NCBI GenBank assembly: GCA_026929865.2
Contig: CM049408.1
Span: forward strand, 1,922,001-1,986,000
DNA from: Hyperoplus lanceolatus
Lineage: Eukaryota; Chordata; Actinopteri; Uranoscopiformes; Ammodytidae
Direction of reading: 5' to 3'
DNA length: 64,000 bases
The notes beneath the pieces are model-generated. The model searched no databases and was not told the origin of the DNA. It saw only the letters and a list, made by a program, of their open reading frames with translations. This document shows, piece by piece, positions 11,782 to 24,174 of this stretch. A program made the translations under genes and the position numbers. Numbering within the stretch: the stretch's first letter is position 1; the number at the start of each line of letters is the position of its first letter.

Positions 11782-14700
11782 GACAATAAGTTGCTTATAC
11801 GATTCAAATCATTACAGCATGTATTTGCCTCTATAGGGTTTTGCCTCAGTGTGGTGTTGGGTTAGCACACATACAGTAGTTCTGCTGCTGTGTTTACAGT
11901 GGAGTGGTTTGCAGTCATGGGCTGTGCTGAGCAGCAGCAGCTGTGACGGAATCAGTTTCCCAGAAGGCAGTAGGCCTGTTTGAGGCAGCAGCAGTACACA
12001 CTGACTGTGATGGTGGAATGAAACCAACGCAGAGAGGTCACTCTGTTAAGTATGGAACAGTATGAGGGCTGCAGGAGAGAAACAAAATGAGAGGACAATT
12101 TTTTTTATTACGCATTTGAAGAATAAAGACGAAATGTTGAGAATGAAACTGACTGTTTAAGACTGCAGTAAAGCTGGGAAAACGTCCTCTAAGCTCCACT
12201 AATAACATGGCTATCTATGTGCAGCGGGCTGTGAGACGAGAGCACAGGGACCATCTACAAAGAGAAACACCGAAGAGAAAAATGATTTGATACCTTCAAT
12301 CTGCAGTGCAGATATAAGAGCTGAGAGGAGAATTTGGTTTCAGTAAATATGCGGTTGAAGCCCATTGTCTGCCTTATGAAGATAGCAAAGATGCATCGTT
12401 TGTGTTTCCATAATGTTTTACTCATGAGTTATTGACCATGGAAGTTCCAATCTGTCAGTAACTTTCCACATGTACCTCAGTCTGGAGCAGTGGAGCATTG
12501 TGTTCAGTCTTTCTACTCCACATTTCCTCTTTTTTCTCGAAGCGCATAATGAAAAAACGTCCTGATTTTCGTTCTCTCCCGTGGCCCTAATACTCTTTCT
12601 TAGCTTAGATAAAGTCCAGGCTAATAAAATAGATAATTAACATTGTGATAGAGAATACAACATCTGGATTTCAATTGGTTTGGGTTAACTCTATCATACA
12701 TCTCTTAAATTGAATATTAGATTCTTCAAACAACATTGTTCAAGTTCTCTAATTCTACTGTCTACTAGATACATAGACTTAATCATAATCATCTTGTCGT
12801 GGAATTGAAATATCGACCTCCAGAAAGATAAGAATTAGGCAATTAATACCAGATGACACAATGTTTAAATTAGGGCTGTCAAAATGAACGCGTGACTGGA
12901 GAATGCATTCTCCAGAAGTTAAAGCAAAATCTATTAACGCACGAACATCAGCCTACGTAATAGATGTTCAGGGTTGGAATACTGAGACATAACAACATAA
13001 GTTGATGCGATCTAGTCTCCAGTACATACTATCTTAGTTATAACAACCTGACTTTATCTTACACAAGACTAAGGTCAGAAATGTTTGGTCTATTGTATGA
13101 AGATTCACAATTTAGGACAATACAATATAGTATAAATATATTTCATATGTTCACACAATATTCATTTCTATAAGAATCTTTTGGTATGAAGCACTTTTCA
13201 GGCATGGAAGAAGCAACACAAGGCCATAGACACAACAGTATCAAGGGACGGATAGCCTCTGACAACTGAGAGCACAATATGTGGAATTTGTGTTTCCAGC
13301 TGTATTAGAATGTGTCTTTGCATTTATAAAGCTCACCAAGTTACAACACAAGACAAGTAGGCTGTATCTTTGCAGTTAGAGGTATACTACTAGCTTTAAG
13401 TAGGATGTTGTGCCAAAACCTCAATGGATTACTTTTTTAGTTGACTTCAGTTTAACCTGTTTGAAAAGCTTCCATTCATAGGTGCATTCACACCTTCACA
13501 ATATTAAAATGATACTAACATCAACAGAAAGAGACACAAAGACATGCTAAAGGAGAACAGCCTAAAAAAACACTAAACAAGTGAAGTATCTTTGTGGGCT
13601 TCTTCCATCAAAAGTGAAGTTTACAAGATACAATGAATCCGCTGAGACAAGGCAGGTGGGTTGTAGAGGAGTCTGTATTGAAACAGCATTTTTCTCAAGC
13701 CTTGCATCAGTCTGGACTGATCAACGTCCAGTTCCCAATACCCTAACAAGAAATCTTAATAAGCATTTAATTACGAAATATGCATCAGAGACCAGGAAAA
13801 ACCCTGTCCGGTCTCCCTGTGTACTCCTTCTTCAAGTCCAATAATCAGGACTTACCTCCTTCTCCTGAATGGTCAATTTCCCATTTTCATCAAGACTCGG
13901 TCCTTTCGAATTGGCCGAAAACAGTTCACATCAACATATACTAATATCTACGTTAATTAAACGATAGGTACATTACTCAAACATGTGGCGTCCCTTATTC
14001 TATGTTCATGGCCTATTTCCAAAGTAACATTAGAACATTTATTATATTGCCCTAGCTTTTCTCAACGCAAGCAGTCAGACCAGTCTGTGTATGGCATGGA
14101 GTTTGTAATGTGTAGATCTTATATCTTTTCATATGACGTGACCCCTTTTCCAGTCCCATTCTCTCCTCCGTATCACCCTGAGGTGTCACCCACTTGATTA
14201 GATAACAGCAGTTGCTCCTCCTCCCTCCATCGCAGTTTTGTGATGAAGGCTTGAACTATCTTTGTAGCTTAATTTTACGCCACACGGTGGTGCTGTTGTG
14301 TTTGGGTTTTCAGCTAGTCTTGAGTTTTGTGTGGATATTATCGTAGAGTCAACAACTAACAAGTCAATCATTAGTTTAGCCTTCAGTGGTATGGTAATAT
14401 TACAATTTTTTTTATAATAGTAATTATTTGATTACATTATTTTATGGAAATGATCATTGAGACTAGGATTTATTAATATTGATTTATTTTAACTGAACAT
14501 TAAACTAATCAACATTTGAGAATAAATAATTGATAAAACGAGACAAACTTGCTATATTTGCTTTCCTAAGTGAATCGCTGGTGCCCCAAACTTTGAACTT
14601 TGATACATTATTAAGGTATAATTAAACTTCAGATAATTTCCAATAGCAAAATTAATCTGAACCACTTGTGACCGCTACAGTTAGTTTCAGTTGTTAATAT

Positions 14701-14858
14701 GCAATGGGGAAAATACAAAGCAACATTCCCATCCAAGCATTTTATAGAAAGGTCCTCTTCTATAATAATAATGGATTGGATTTATATAGCACTTTTTTCC
14801 CTAGGGACTCAAAGCGCTTTACAGGGTTCCAGGTTCCATTCATTCACACACAGTCATT
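11782..14858. other. Intergenic sequence; one decayed hAT end
   Basis: 12,873-12,960 (ttagggctgtcaaaatgaacg) resembles a fish hAT terminus but has no partner. 14,775-14,830 holds a ttatatagcac...caaagcgctttac segment also seen in SINE tails. Otherwise AT-rich DNA with no supported exon. Confidence 0.45.
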
Positions 14859-15894
14859 ACCTAGGGGGCAAAGTGATTTTATGGACATGGAGCATTGTAA
14901 AAGGTTCACCAAAAATGACATCCAGGACCTTCCACGATCACAACTTGGGTGGACAACCTGGTCAACAAGCTGTTGGAAAGCTACGGCGGGCCGACATAGC
15001 AAATCAGAACCACTGTTTAAGTGAATGGGGATGGGCTAATGGGGAATTTTTTGAACTTTTTGTATTACAGTATTTTCCAAAATGTTTAAATAAATATGAA
15101 AAATCTTCAATATCTTACTAATGATGCGTACATTTGCATCTGCAAAGCCCCAAAATCTAGATGTTGGAAGAAAACAAAGTCAATTTGTTTTTAAATTTTG
15201 AAAACAAAACAAGTGTCCAACTGCCTGAAGCCTTTCCTAATCACAGTTCAAATTTGATCAATAACCCATAGAAAATACATTTTTTTACACAGTTACATTT
15301 CATCTGCTATGGACCAAATGTGTCCTTTTGGAGTCTCCAGCTGCTATTTTAGGAAACGGCTAGACATTCCCTTGGAAAAAACTGTGTAAAAAATTAATTT
15401 TCTATGGGTTATTGATCAAATTTGAACTGTGATTAGGAAAAGCCTCAGGCAGTTGGACACTTGTTTTGTTTTCAAAATTTTAAGACAAATCGACTCTGCT
15501 TTTGTCCAACATCTACATTTTGGGGCTTTGCAGATATGCAAATTTACGCATCATTAGTAAGATATTGATGATTTTTCATATTTATCCAAACTTTTTGGAA
15601 AATACTGTAATACAAAAAGTTGTTGTTTTAATGTCAGTAATCAACTTGCAAAGTTTCATAATGATATATATAAGTTTAAAAATTTCCCTATTAGCCCATC
15701 CCCATTCACCCCCATTCGCTTAAACAGTGGTTCTGATTTGCTCTATCGGCCCACTGTAGCTTTCCAGCAGCTTGTTGACCAGGTTGTCCACCCAGGTTGG
15801 GATCCTGGAAGGTCCTGGATATCATTTCTGGTGAACAACCTTTTACAACGCTCCATGTCTGTTTTTTTAAAAAAAGGGGTTTTGCCCCCTAGGT
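14859..15894. repeat. 1-kb imperfect palindrome (fold-back element)
   Basis: Left arm about 14,859-15,295 and right arm about 15,380-15,894 are reverse complements, starting acctagggggcaaa and ending tttgccccctaggt. The loop is about 85 bp. The right arm holds roughly 55 bp more than the left. The ORFs here are arm shadows. I could not define a target duplication. Confidence 0.85.
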
Positions 15895-15918
15895 ACATAC
15901 CGGTGGTGGTAAACTACG

Positions 15919-16009
15919 ACAGGGCCGGCGGTAGCCAGGGGCCAGGGTGGGCCGTGCCCACCCAAATGTGGGCTGTGCCCAGCCAATCAAAAAAAAAAAA
16001 AAAAAAAAA
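15919..16009 (+). mobile_element. hAT-type terminus followed by A21
   Basis: cagggccggcggtagccagg resembles the cag(t/a)gccggcccgagg hAT ends at 17,484 and 21,561. A 21-bp poly-A run follows. No partner end was found. Confidence 0.4.
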
Positions 16010-16102
16010 TGTTTTAGGTGGAAGTCCAGACCCACTATCGGACGGACCTGTTCATTCGCTGTCCAAGAAAATGTCAAATAAAATTCAGACAATTAATTAA
16101 TA

Positions 16103-17377
16103 GGGGAGAGTGGCCTAAGTTGTGCAACTTCACTCAAAGTGACTTTAAAGTAAGGCCTTGACAGTAAAGTCTCCAACTCAAATATGTACATATATTTCAG
16201 GGTGTTGTGCATCCCTGGCAATACAAACTTTGGATCTGGAATAAACTGTTGAAGAAATATAGCTTTCGGGAAAAAAGTTGTCTTGATGCACAACTTGCCA
16301 CCGGTGTGGTGTAAGTTGGGCGGTTGGAGAGAATACCATGGGGTAAATTGTGCCATTGCTATATATCTCATAAACTGTAATGCAAGACAAATCCATTAGA
16401 CAATCACTTATTTAAGGTGTATTTAAAGTAAATATTTTACAAAGATTGAAGGTCAATTTTCTTAAACAAGGCCTAGCAAATCTAATGGTTTTCCCTGCAA
16501 AGCTCACAATGACAAAGTCACCATCATCATCTTTCTGGCCATCTGAACTCTCATCAGTGGTGTCGTCAAGTGGAATTGAGATGTCACTCTCTTCTGAGCT
16601 ACTGTAGACAATCACTTTCTTTTGGTGACCAGCGTATACAGCCATGCCACTGGCACAACTCTCAGAAATGTACTTTGCACTAGTTGCTCCGTGCTTGTGG
16701 AACCAACTGCCATCTGACAAATGTGATTCCCTCTACATTTCTGCCTTTAAATCAAGGCTCAAAACCCATATGTACACCCTGGTGTTTCCTCCCCATTAAC
16801 TATCTTACCTCTGCACTACTATCTGTGTTTATGTGGATGTATGGGCTTTACGCCTTTTATTTTGGTTATTGTTATTTTACCTTCATTGTTTACCTACTGA
16901 ATGCACTATGTACAGCACTTTGGACAGTGCAAACTGTCATAAATGAGCTTTTATAAATACATTTTACTTACTTGTAACTCACCTAGGCCCTTTGGCACAA
17001 ATCACCCCAATCCCAGAAATTTGGATAATAAGCATGATGCAGCAATTTAGGGCTGACATCATGCTAACTGTATAGACTCAAAATGTAGCATACCAAAGCA
17101 CTAAAACATGTGTCAAATGTTTTCAAACTTGTCTATAATTGTTCAGACACAATAATCAAAAAACCTTGATCATGGAAATTTTACTTTGAAAGGCAAAAAA
17201 CTGTTTTTTGAGCTTAAATGTGCTTATATCTTATTCCTTGTGTCTCCCTTCTTTATAGGATGAGTCAAATGGATGGCTCTTCTTAAATATGTGGTCACAC
17301 TTCCAATTTCTTCCACGGTTTTCTAGAAACAAGGGGTGGCACAACTTCCAAAATGCACAACTTAGGCCACTCTCCCC
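16103..17377. mobile_element. TA-flanked MITE, GGGGAGA family, copy 1
   Basis: Flanked by TA (16,101-16,102 and 17,378-17,379). The inverted ends are ggggagagtggcctaagttg. TA duplication suggests the Tc1/mariner/pogo superfamily. No transposase. A LINE 3' end is nested at 16,676-16,977. Relatives are at 37,236, 53,173 and 56,444. Confidence 0.82.
16676..16977 (+). mobile_element. L2-like LINE 3' end, 5'-truncated
   Basis: The frame reads W(N)QLPSD...AFKSRLKTHMYTLVFP, the C-terminus of an L2/CR1-type ORF2, followed by acagcactttgg and a (TTAC)n tail near 16,965. It lies inside the TA-flanked MITE. Confidence 0.75.
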
Positions 17378-17483
17378 TACTAAAGAATATACCATTACCA
17401 TGCATTGCTTCTAATCGTATTATTGGGTGGGCAGGACAGCCTGCCTCCAAGTTACCCACCCGCTTATAGTGCTCACTGGTCAG

Positions 17484-17935
17484 CAGTGCCGGCCCGAGGC
17501 ATAAGCGAAATGAGCGGTTGCTTAGGGTCCCGACTGCCAGGGGGCCCCCCCAATGTTTGATATCAACATCATATTATCAAAATGTAAATTATCATACAAT
17601 AAAAGGAATACAATGTTTTGGTAGATAGTTAATAGCTTAATAATTGAATCAGTTCATCTGGGAGGTAATCCGAGGTTAACTGATCACGTCACGTTCAAGT
17701 CCATGGCATGCACAGTGTGTATCGGGTTTATTTATAAATATTTGAAAATGGGGCTGCCCTCAGTTGCCCATGCACTGTGTATAGTCTATAGCCTATTTCA
17801 GCCTCGTCTGTGGAAAAAAGATAACTAGACAACAGAGTTCTTCTGCTTCGTTCCTCTCACTGCATTTAAATGAATTCATTATATTACAGAAAAATATGTC
17901 CCGTAAAAGAAAAAGAGCTCCAAGCCCAACCCAGA
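17484..17935 (+). pseudogene. hAT transposon 5' remnant
   Basis: Starts with the hAT-type end cagtgccggcccgaggcata. About 410 bp on, after an acceptor-like tattacag, an ATG at 17,896 opens MSRKRKRAPSPTQRTLH, resembling the N-terminus of MYM-type hAT transposases. The body is missing. A C-terminal part of such a transposase lies at 38,080-38,870, but the two cannot be linked. Confidence 0.5.
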
Positions 17936-19467
17936 GGACCCTGCATAATATTTTATTTCAAATTTATATTTCTATGGAAAATCCAAGTGTCTTTCTTCAA
18001 TAGCTTCTAATTCATCTGACCCAGTGTCTCCAAATTATTTGTTCACACAAAATTCCTCAGATTTAGCCTCTTAATTTTCCTCTCAAAGTGCACCAGATTC
18101 ATGCATTTCATGCATATAGCTCTGGACTACCACCATCCAGGTTGCCCAGTCCCAAAGCTTTCTCGTCAATCAGCTCAGGCGGCCGAAACCGAAAGAGGCT
18201 TTTGCAGTTTTATTTATTATTTAGTCAATTACTTCAACATTGCATATGTGATCTCCCACATGTTCTCCTCAAACATAGCCTACAACTAAAAAGCAACCCT
18301 AAATAAATAAAGAAACAGTAAAACCTTCAAATCTAAGAGTAAAATTAACATTTTACTAGGAATTAATTTGTGAACCACTCATTGATTTGTCCCTTGACTT
18401 ATGAGGATGAATCTACAAAAAGATCGACTTATTGCCTTTCTTCATTTCTTGCAGTGCAGTGCAGGTTGAGTTGCTCTAAAAAAACTGCACCACAGCTCCC
18501 ACCGTAATGTTCACATGTCAGAATTTGCATCAAAGCCCTAATGATCATAACAATGAGAGGCTTTAAACGATGTCCATGCTTAGGAGGTGATTGTAACTTT
18601 TTTGTCTGTAGACTGAAACTAACGGGGGGAGGCCGCTGTCAGTTTGCCGACATGGCTCTGTGTATTCAGGCTTGAGAAATGCAATCAGATCGTAGGAGCC
18701 TTTTCCCCCAACAGCGCTAACGGACAGGATATCTCCAGTTATCATTTTAGCTGTCAAACTAAAGTTGTTGCGCGGCGGCCCTCTCCGGCGAGGTGTCAGT
18801 CAGTGTGTTTACATGCAGACTCATAATCAGGTAAATGAACGAATAAGACTTCAACAGGACTTTTAAAATGCATGTACCTTTATCCGATCTACTTCGCACA
18901 CAAATCGGCACATTAACGAACAAGAGAAGTCGGATAAGAACACCTAGATAAGAACACCTAGATAACTCGTTCATTGTCGGCATTCTCTCTGCATATATAC
19001 AGGGATCGGATATCGCATATCGTAGTTCTCGTTCTGCGGAGGAAGTGGAAGGAGACGACGTAAACAATAGTAGGGTTATTGCATAGAAAGTATATAAAAA
19101 TATAAACATAAATAAATATTTGTAAATACATAATAATTTATAGGCTATATATAAATATATCTATATATATATAGAAAAATTGTTGCCGGAAGGGAACTGG
19201 ACGTGGCTCATAACCACTTGTTGAAAGGGCTACAGCGCCACTTAGCATAGTGGAGACAGCCATGCATTGGACATTTATCCGATTTCTTAAAGGCTAAGTA
19301 TACTCAGACAAGTGACACGGTCCGTTCGAGTGTCTAGTTCTATATATGTCTTAATCCAATCTAGTTGTGCCATGGAAACACACTGACTGTGAATGACACC
19401 GTTACCAACCGTCACACTGTCAGAGTTTCACCGGGTGAATCGCTGCTTTGCTCGCGCAAGGCTTTTG
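17936..19467. other. Intergenic sequence, no supported gene
   Basis: Contains ggccgaaaccgaaag near 18,181, similar to the hAT end at 20,745-20,827, and AT-rich low-complexity DNA near 19,080-19,180. No exon or RNA recognised. Confidence 0.4.
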
Positions 19468-19470
19468 TAA

Positions 19471-20480
19471 AGGTGCGAACACACCAAACGCGTTGGGTGC
19501 GGTGGCCAAAGCGCCCAACGCACCTCATCTGGCGCTTGGTCATTTTGTGTCAAAAAATGGTTCAACGCGCCCAACGCTACGCAGCTAGTCTCCCCCGATA
19601 TATTTATTCCCCTAATCAACCATGGCTGCGATCAGACCCGACACAACAGTGTTCATGTCCACACAAAAACAACACGGCCAACAATTGTGCCAAAAGACAA
19701 ATAAACAGCAACTGAACGGAACAAATAGCCTTAAAACAGCAATGCAGATTCACGCCACTCGGAAATGAACACAAACAGCAAGGCAGCACCATACCAAACA
19801 CATTTACAGCAGCATTGTGCACAGGGCAGTAGAAAATAAAGGCAAGTAGCCTACATTACCCTACCTGGCTGTGACGGGACGGTGGATGACGTAGATATAG
19901 GCTAGGCATAAACACCGGTGCTTCGCTGTACTCGTTGTGAAAGTTCCCCGGACTTAGCCGTTATGTTTGGGTTCATTATGGAGGTGGTGGCCACACACAA
20001 CCGGGTGAGTTAACTAACGCTATCCGACCGGTGCTAACTTGGTTTATCGGCTAAAGCGCAGCCGCTATATCCACTGAATTAACGAGGAGGCCCATTCTCC
20101 TGGCTCACTTTCCCCACGTCTTCTAACCCAACCCCGAGCGGCTTCATATCACCAGCCAGCCGCATTTCCTACTCGGTGTTTCTCAGCCTCTGCGTGTTGT
20201 CCTCCCACCCATGTTCCCACCATGCCGATGTCCATGACGTCGGGTCAAGCTCACCGCTGATTGGCCAACGCGGCTAAACGTCACGCGTTGGAGCGTTAAA
20301 AGTTAAATTTTTTGAACTCGCGCGGTGGTGCGATGACACTTTGGTAACGCGGCTACCGCGCCTAAAGCGCCGATTTACCGCAGCCAACGGATCATCGCGC
20401 CTAAACCAATGGTTCCCTATGCAAAAATAGGATTGTTCAACGCCGCCACCGCACCCAACGCGTTTGGTGTGTTCGCACCT
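19471..20480. mobile_element. Harbinger-like non-autonomous element with TAA target duplication
   Basis: The inverted ends are aggtgcgaacacaccaaacg, running on into a CG-rich match of about 35 bp. TAA lies just outside each end (19,468-19,470 and 20,481-20,483), as in PIF/Harbinger insertions. The interior is unusually CpG-rich for this region. No transposase is visible. Confidence 0.75.
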
Positions 20481-20483
20481 TAA

Positions 20484-21560
20484 GGTGATTAAACATCAGT
20501 CTTGGACGAGCGTTTTAACTTTATGCTGCATAAAGCATTGCACTGCGCCGTGTTTTATCCAGTTTGAAAAAATGCTGGACTCTGACATTTTCATGCACGC
20601 ACCTTCCAAACTGCTCCTGCTGCGCGCTCACAGACAGACGTGGACTCGCATACACGGTTACGTCTCTCTTTACTGCCATTTCCTGGTTTACAAGTGTGCA
20701 GCTCTTTTAAAAGCATATCTCCTTAGTGTCATTTAGTTCGTCAATTTTCTGTAATTTTGTTCGGCCTTTTAACTGTGTCGGGCCGAAACCGAAAATGACG
20801 GTGACCGAATGTTCTGTGCATCCCTAAGTGTGAGCTTGTAGGAACTATGACAAGGAAGCCATGGAAACGTGTTTGTCAATTAAATAATGATGATTTAATA
20901 TCACATGAACAAAAAAGCTAAGTTGCTTTTTGGTTTGATTACATTGTACACAAATTCTAAACAGGGTTTTGGAGATGCTAAAATTGAGGAGGACAAAGGA
21001 CTGTTTTACATGATCTCAGCATAAGTGTGTATATCTTTATTCTGTGAGTTTCTTTCTGCGAATATATTGTAGAAAAGTGATGGTTATAATTAATTCATGC
21101 CTTTTTATCCGCAAATACACAATTATGCATCGTTGCATTTGCAATGCAGTATGAGTTGTTACAGTAGTTGAACGCATTCTCGCTCAGTGGGCTTTCAGAT
21201 TAAAATCTTCTTTAAGTGCAAGGCTCATTTTATGTAATTATTATCTAATTATAGTGCAGTGTGGTTATGAAATAATTATAGGTTTAATAATTCTCCTAGA
21301 TGAGAACAAAACAGGAAGACTCAGGCAATGCCTATACATATATAAATGATGCCATTCACTTGAATGGACATGTGATGGGACCAAACATATTCCTACCATC
21401 TTGTCCAGAGCACCTAGAACTCAGCAGTATTCCAGCACTTGATAAAATGCACATTGAATGTGCAGAATTAATCATTCTAACAACTCCATGATTTATTGAG
21501 CTAGAAATGTTTCTTACCTGAAGTTGGGCTAAGTACAGTTTGTCTACATACACTACCCGG
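20484..21560. other. Intergenic sequence with an hAT right end
   Basis: 20,745-20,827 ends gttctgtgcatcccta with ggccgaaaccgaaaatg before it, a fish hAT terminus on the opposite strand. Its left partner is uncertain (possibly near 18,180). The rest shows nothing supported. Confidence 0.4.
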
Positions 21561-23010
21561 CAGAGCCGGCCCGAGGCATAAGCGAACTAAGCGGTCGCTT
21601 AGGGCCCCCAACCGCGAGGCAAAGGAATTAGATGAAGCAGAGGCATTTTTTATTGCAAAGGACATGATGCCTTTCCAAGTGGTTGAAAAGCCTGGATTTT
21701 AGCATTTGATGCAAAAGACGGCCCGTGCTACACGCTGCCATCTCGGGTTTACTTTTTGGATTCAGAGATTCCCCAGATGTTTGAAAAAGGTGTGTGCAAC
21801 TGTTCAGAAAAAGGTGTCTGAGGGAGAGTGGTTTTCAGCAACCACAGACCTGTGGACGAGCAGCAGTGGTGGAGGTGAACCCTATCAGTCAAACCATCCA
21901 CAACATCTCCCCGGATTGGAAGCTGATGTCCCACTGCCTGGAAACAATGTATTTCCCAGAAGACCACACCCACGCCCACATTTTAGAAATGATCGACAGT
22001 ATTCTCCAGGCTTGGAAAATACCGAAGGAGAAGATTGTCTGCTTCACAACAGATAATGCCTCCAACATGAGGAAGGCATTTGAAGATGACCAACATCCTT
22101 GGTTACGGTGTTTTGGGTACAATCTAAATGTAGCCATCTGAAAAGCCTTGGGCATACAGAAAGTAAAGCCGGCAGTCAAGGCATGCAGGTACCTGGTGGA
22201 AGCCTTTTCACAAAGAAACACACACTCAAAAAGAAGCAGAATGACCTGGAGCTCCCAAACCATGTCTTCATTCATGATGTGGTAACCAGATGGGGTTCCA
22301 CCTTCGAAATGGTATCCAGATTCCTGGAGCAGCAGCAATCTGTTAGCGGTGTTTTTTGCTGACGACTGGAGCTCATGGACTCTAATGCCAAAGGATAACC
22401 ACGTCACCACTTTGGAGAAACTCAGGCAGCTCCTCTCCCCCTTAAACGATTTTACAGATGCCCTTGCCTCCAAGAAAAGGGTCACCATGTCAGCTGTGAA
22501 ACACATCATCAGCAAGATCCTTCTCATTGATGGTGCAGATTCAGCTGACACCAAGGCAATGAAGCAGGCAATTAGAGATGACTTGGAGGCAAGGAACTCA
22601 AAGAAGGCAAATAAAATGATGGAAATGTGCTGTTTCTTAAGACCCCAGATTTAAGGATAGCTTCTGTGACAACATTGATGAAACCAAGCAGGCCTGCATT
22701 GGAGAAGCCATCAAGCAGCTTTCTCCAACAGCTGAACTCCCAGGGACAGAAGAAACCTCGGTTCTGCTACCTCGTACAACACCTTGTATGTACCACATTG
22801 TGTCTTTGCTGTTTCTATGTAAAGCACTTTTATTGCATTCAATGTGAGAAAATTTGCTGCTGCATAAATGAATCTTTCTTGCTTTGCTTGCCTGCTCCAG
22901 CAGTACAATCATAAGGAGCTACAAACAGTGAGTGAAGAGGCAGCAGGAAAACAATGTCTGGGATCCTGAAGTACATCAAAACAGTAAGAGCAAGACACAA
23001 TGACAACAAC
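21561..23010 (+). pseudogene. hAT transposase pseudogene with left terminus
   Basis: The end cagagccggcccgaggcata (21,561) is followed within about 60 bp by transposase code: AKDMMPFQVVEKPGF, then WFSATTDLWTSSS, CLETMYFPEDHTHAHI, IVCFTTDNASNMRKAF and LRCFGYNLNVAI, motifs of ZBED-type hAT transposases (DDE domain). Further on, LEKLRQLLSPLNDFTDAL and DLEAR..KK appear. Stops at about 21,700 and 22,139 and several frame shifts kill it. The N-terminal zinc finger and the C-terminal dimerisation motif are not seen. A matching right end may be the one at 25,658, but the flanking 8-mers do not match. Confidence 0.85.
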
Positions 23011-23352
23011 TATGAGAGGGGACCCATGACACCTGAGCAGACATGGTATTTCAAAGTGCTATACATAAAGCCATGAGATATCATCAGAATGCTTGACCTT
23101 AGCGTTCCATTATTTAATGGTTCTCTTCACTCTGGTTAGATGCTAAACTGCATTTCATTTTAATGACAAGAGTTTAATCTAAGCTAATTTCCATTGTAAA
23201 GCTTCTCTTATTTTTTCACTATTTATTATCATAATAATGTAACAACCTGTATACTTATGTTCTAGCTTCAGGTTCATTTGAAATACTTTGGGCCACCTGT
23301 CCTGCAGACATCTTCTCCACCTCAGCACAGGCCAGTGATGCAGCATGAGGAA
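23011..23352. other. Intergenic spacer, nothing supported
   Basis: AT-rich sequence between the hAT pseudogene and the next hAT MITE; it ends with that MITE's target duplication. Confidence 0.4.
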
Positions 23353-24114
23353 TAGGGCTGCAACTAACGATTATTTTGATAATCTTTTAATCTGTCGATT
23401 ATTTTCTCGATTAATCGATTATTAATCAATTAGTGTTTTGGTCGGTAAAATGTCAAAATGGTGAAAAATGTTGATCAAGTTTTCAAAGCCCATGTTGACA
23501 TCCTCAAATGTATTGTTATGTCCAAAACACACAGATATTTCAGTTTACTGTCATAATAGGATTAAAGAAACCAGAACGTATTCACAGTTGAGAAGCTGAA
23601 ATCAGAGAATTTGGACATTCTGTTATGGTGAGGTAGGCTGGCAGGCAAGTAGGACCCAAACGCAGACGTTAAAAAGAAAAAGGTAATTTATTGCTCCACC
23701 AAAAATACACAACTCAGGACGGCCAAAAGGCAAAGGGCAAAAAGGCAAAAGACAGGTAACATGGGAACCATGAGAAACACAGAAGACGCGACTCACCAAC
23801 ATGCAACAGGACAAACCATAATGCACAGACAAGGAGTATATATGCAAGACACAACGAGACACAGGTGTAACACATTAGGGGAGGGAGCAGTAGTCACACA
23901 GGAGGGAAACTTGACAGGACATGGGGAGGAACAAGACAGACGTACCAAAATAAAACAGGAAACCCGGATACCAAAACAAGACAAACCCAAGCCAGACCAT
24001 GACACATTCTTTATTAAAAAATTACTCAAAGCGATTAATCGATTATCAAAATAGTTGGCGATTATTTTAATAATCGATTAATAATCGATTTGTCGATTAA
24101 TCGTTGCAGCTCTA
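23353..24114. mobile_element. hAT MITE with 8-bp target duplication
   Basis: Ends tagggctgcaactaacgatt and aatcgttgcagctcta. Perfect duplication atgaggaa at 23,345-23,352 and 24,115-24,122. CGATTA-rich arms. A second repeat is nested at 23,622-24,003. Confidence 0.85.
23622..24003. mobile_element. Repeat nested in the hAT MITE
   Basis: Starts gttatggtgaggtaggctgg and ends ccagaccatgac. acattct flanks both sides (23,615-23,621 and 24,004-24,010), so it inserted after the MITE. Similar sequence is common in fish genomes as I know them; class not assigned. Confidence 0.6.
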
Positions 24115-24174
24115 ATGAGGAATAAAGGCTTCACCAATAGACCCAAAGGCAAAAGTAGTCAGGCTGTAGCAAGG

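Noticed and set aside
16412..16720. 102-codon minus-strand ORF with an acidic Ser/Asp stretch
   Set aside because: Lies inside a TA-flanked MITE, with no known domain; possibly a leftover of the parent element but not supportable.
21889..22554. 221-codon minus-strand ORF
   Set aside because: Antisense shadow of the hAT transposase pseudogene.
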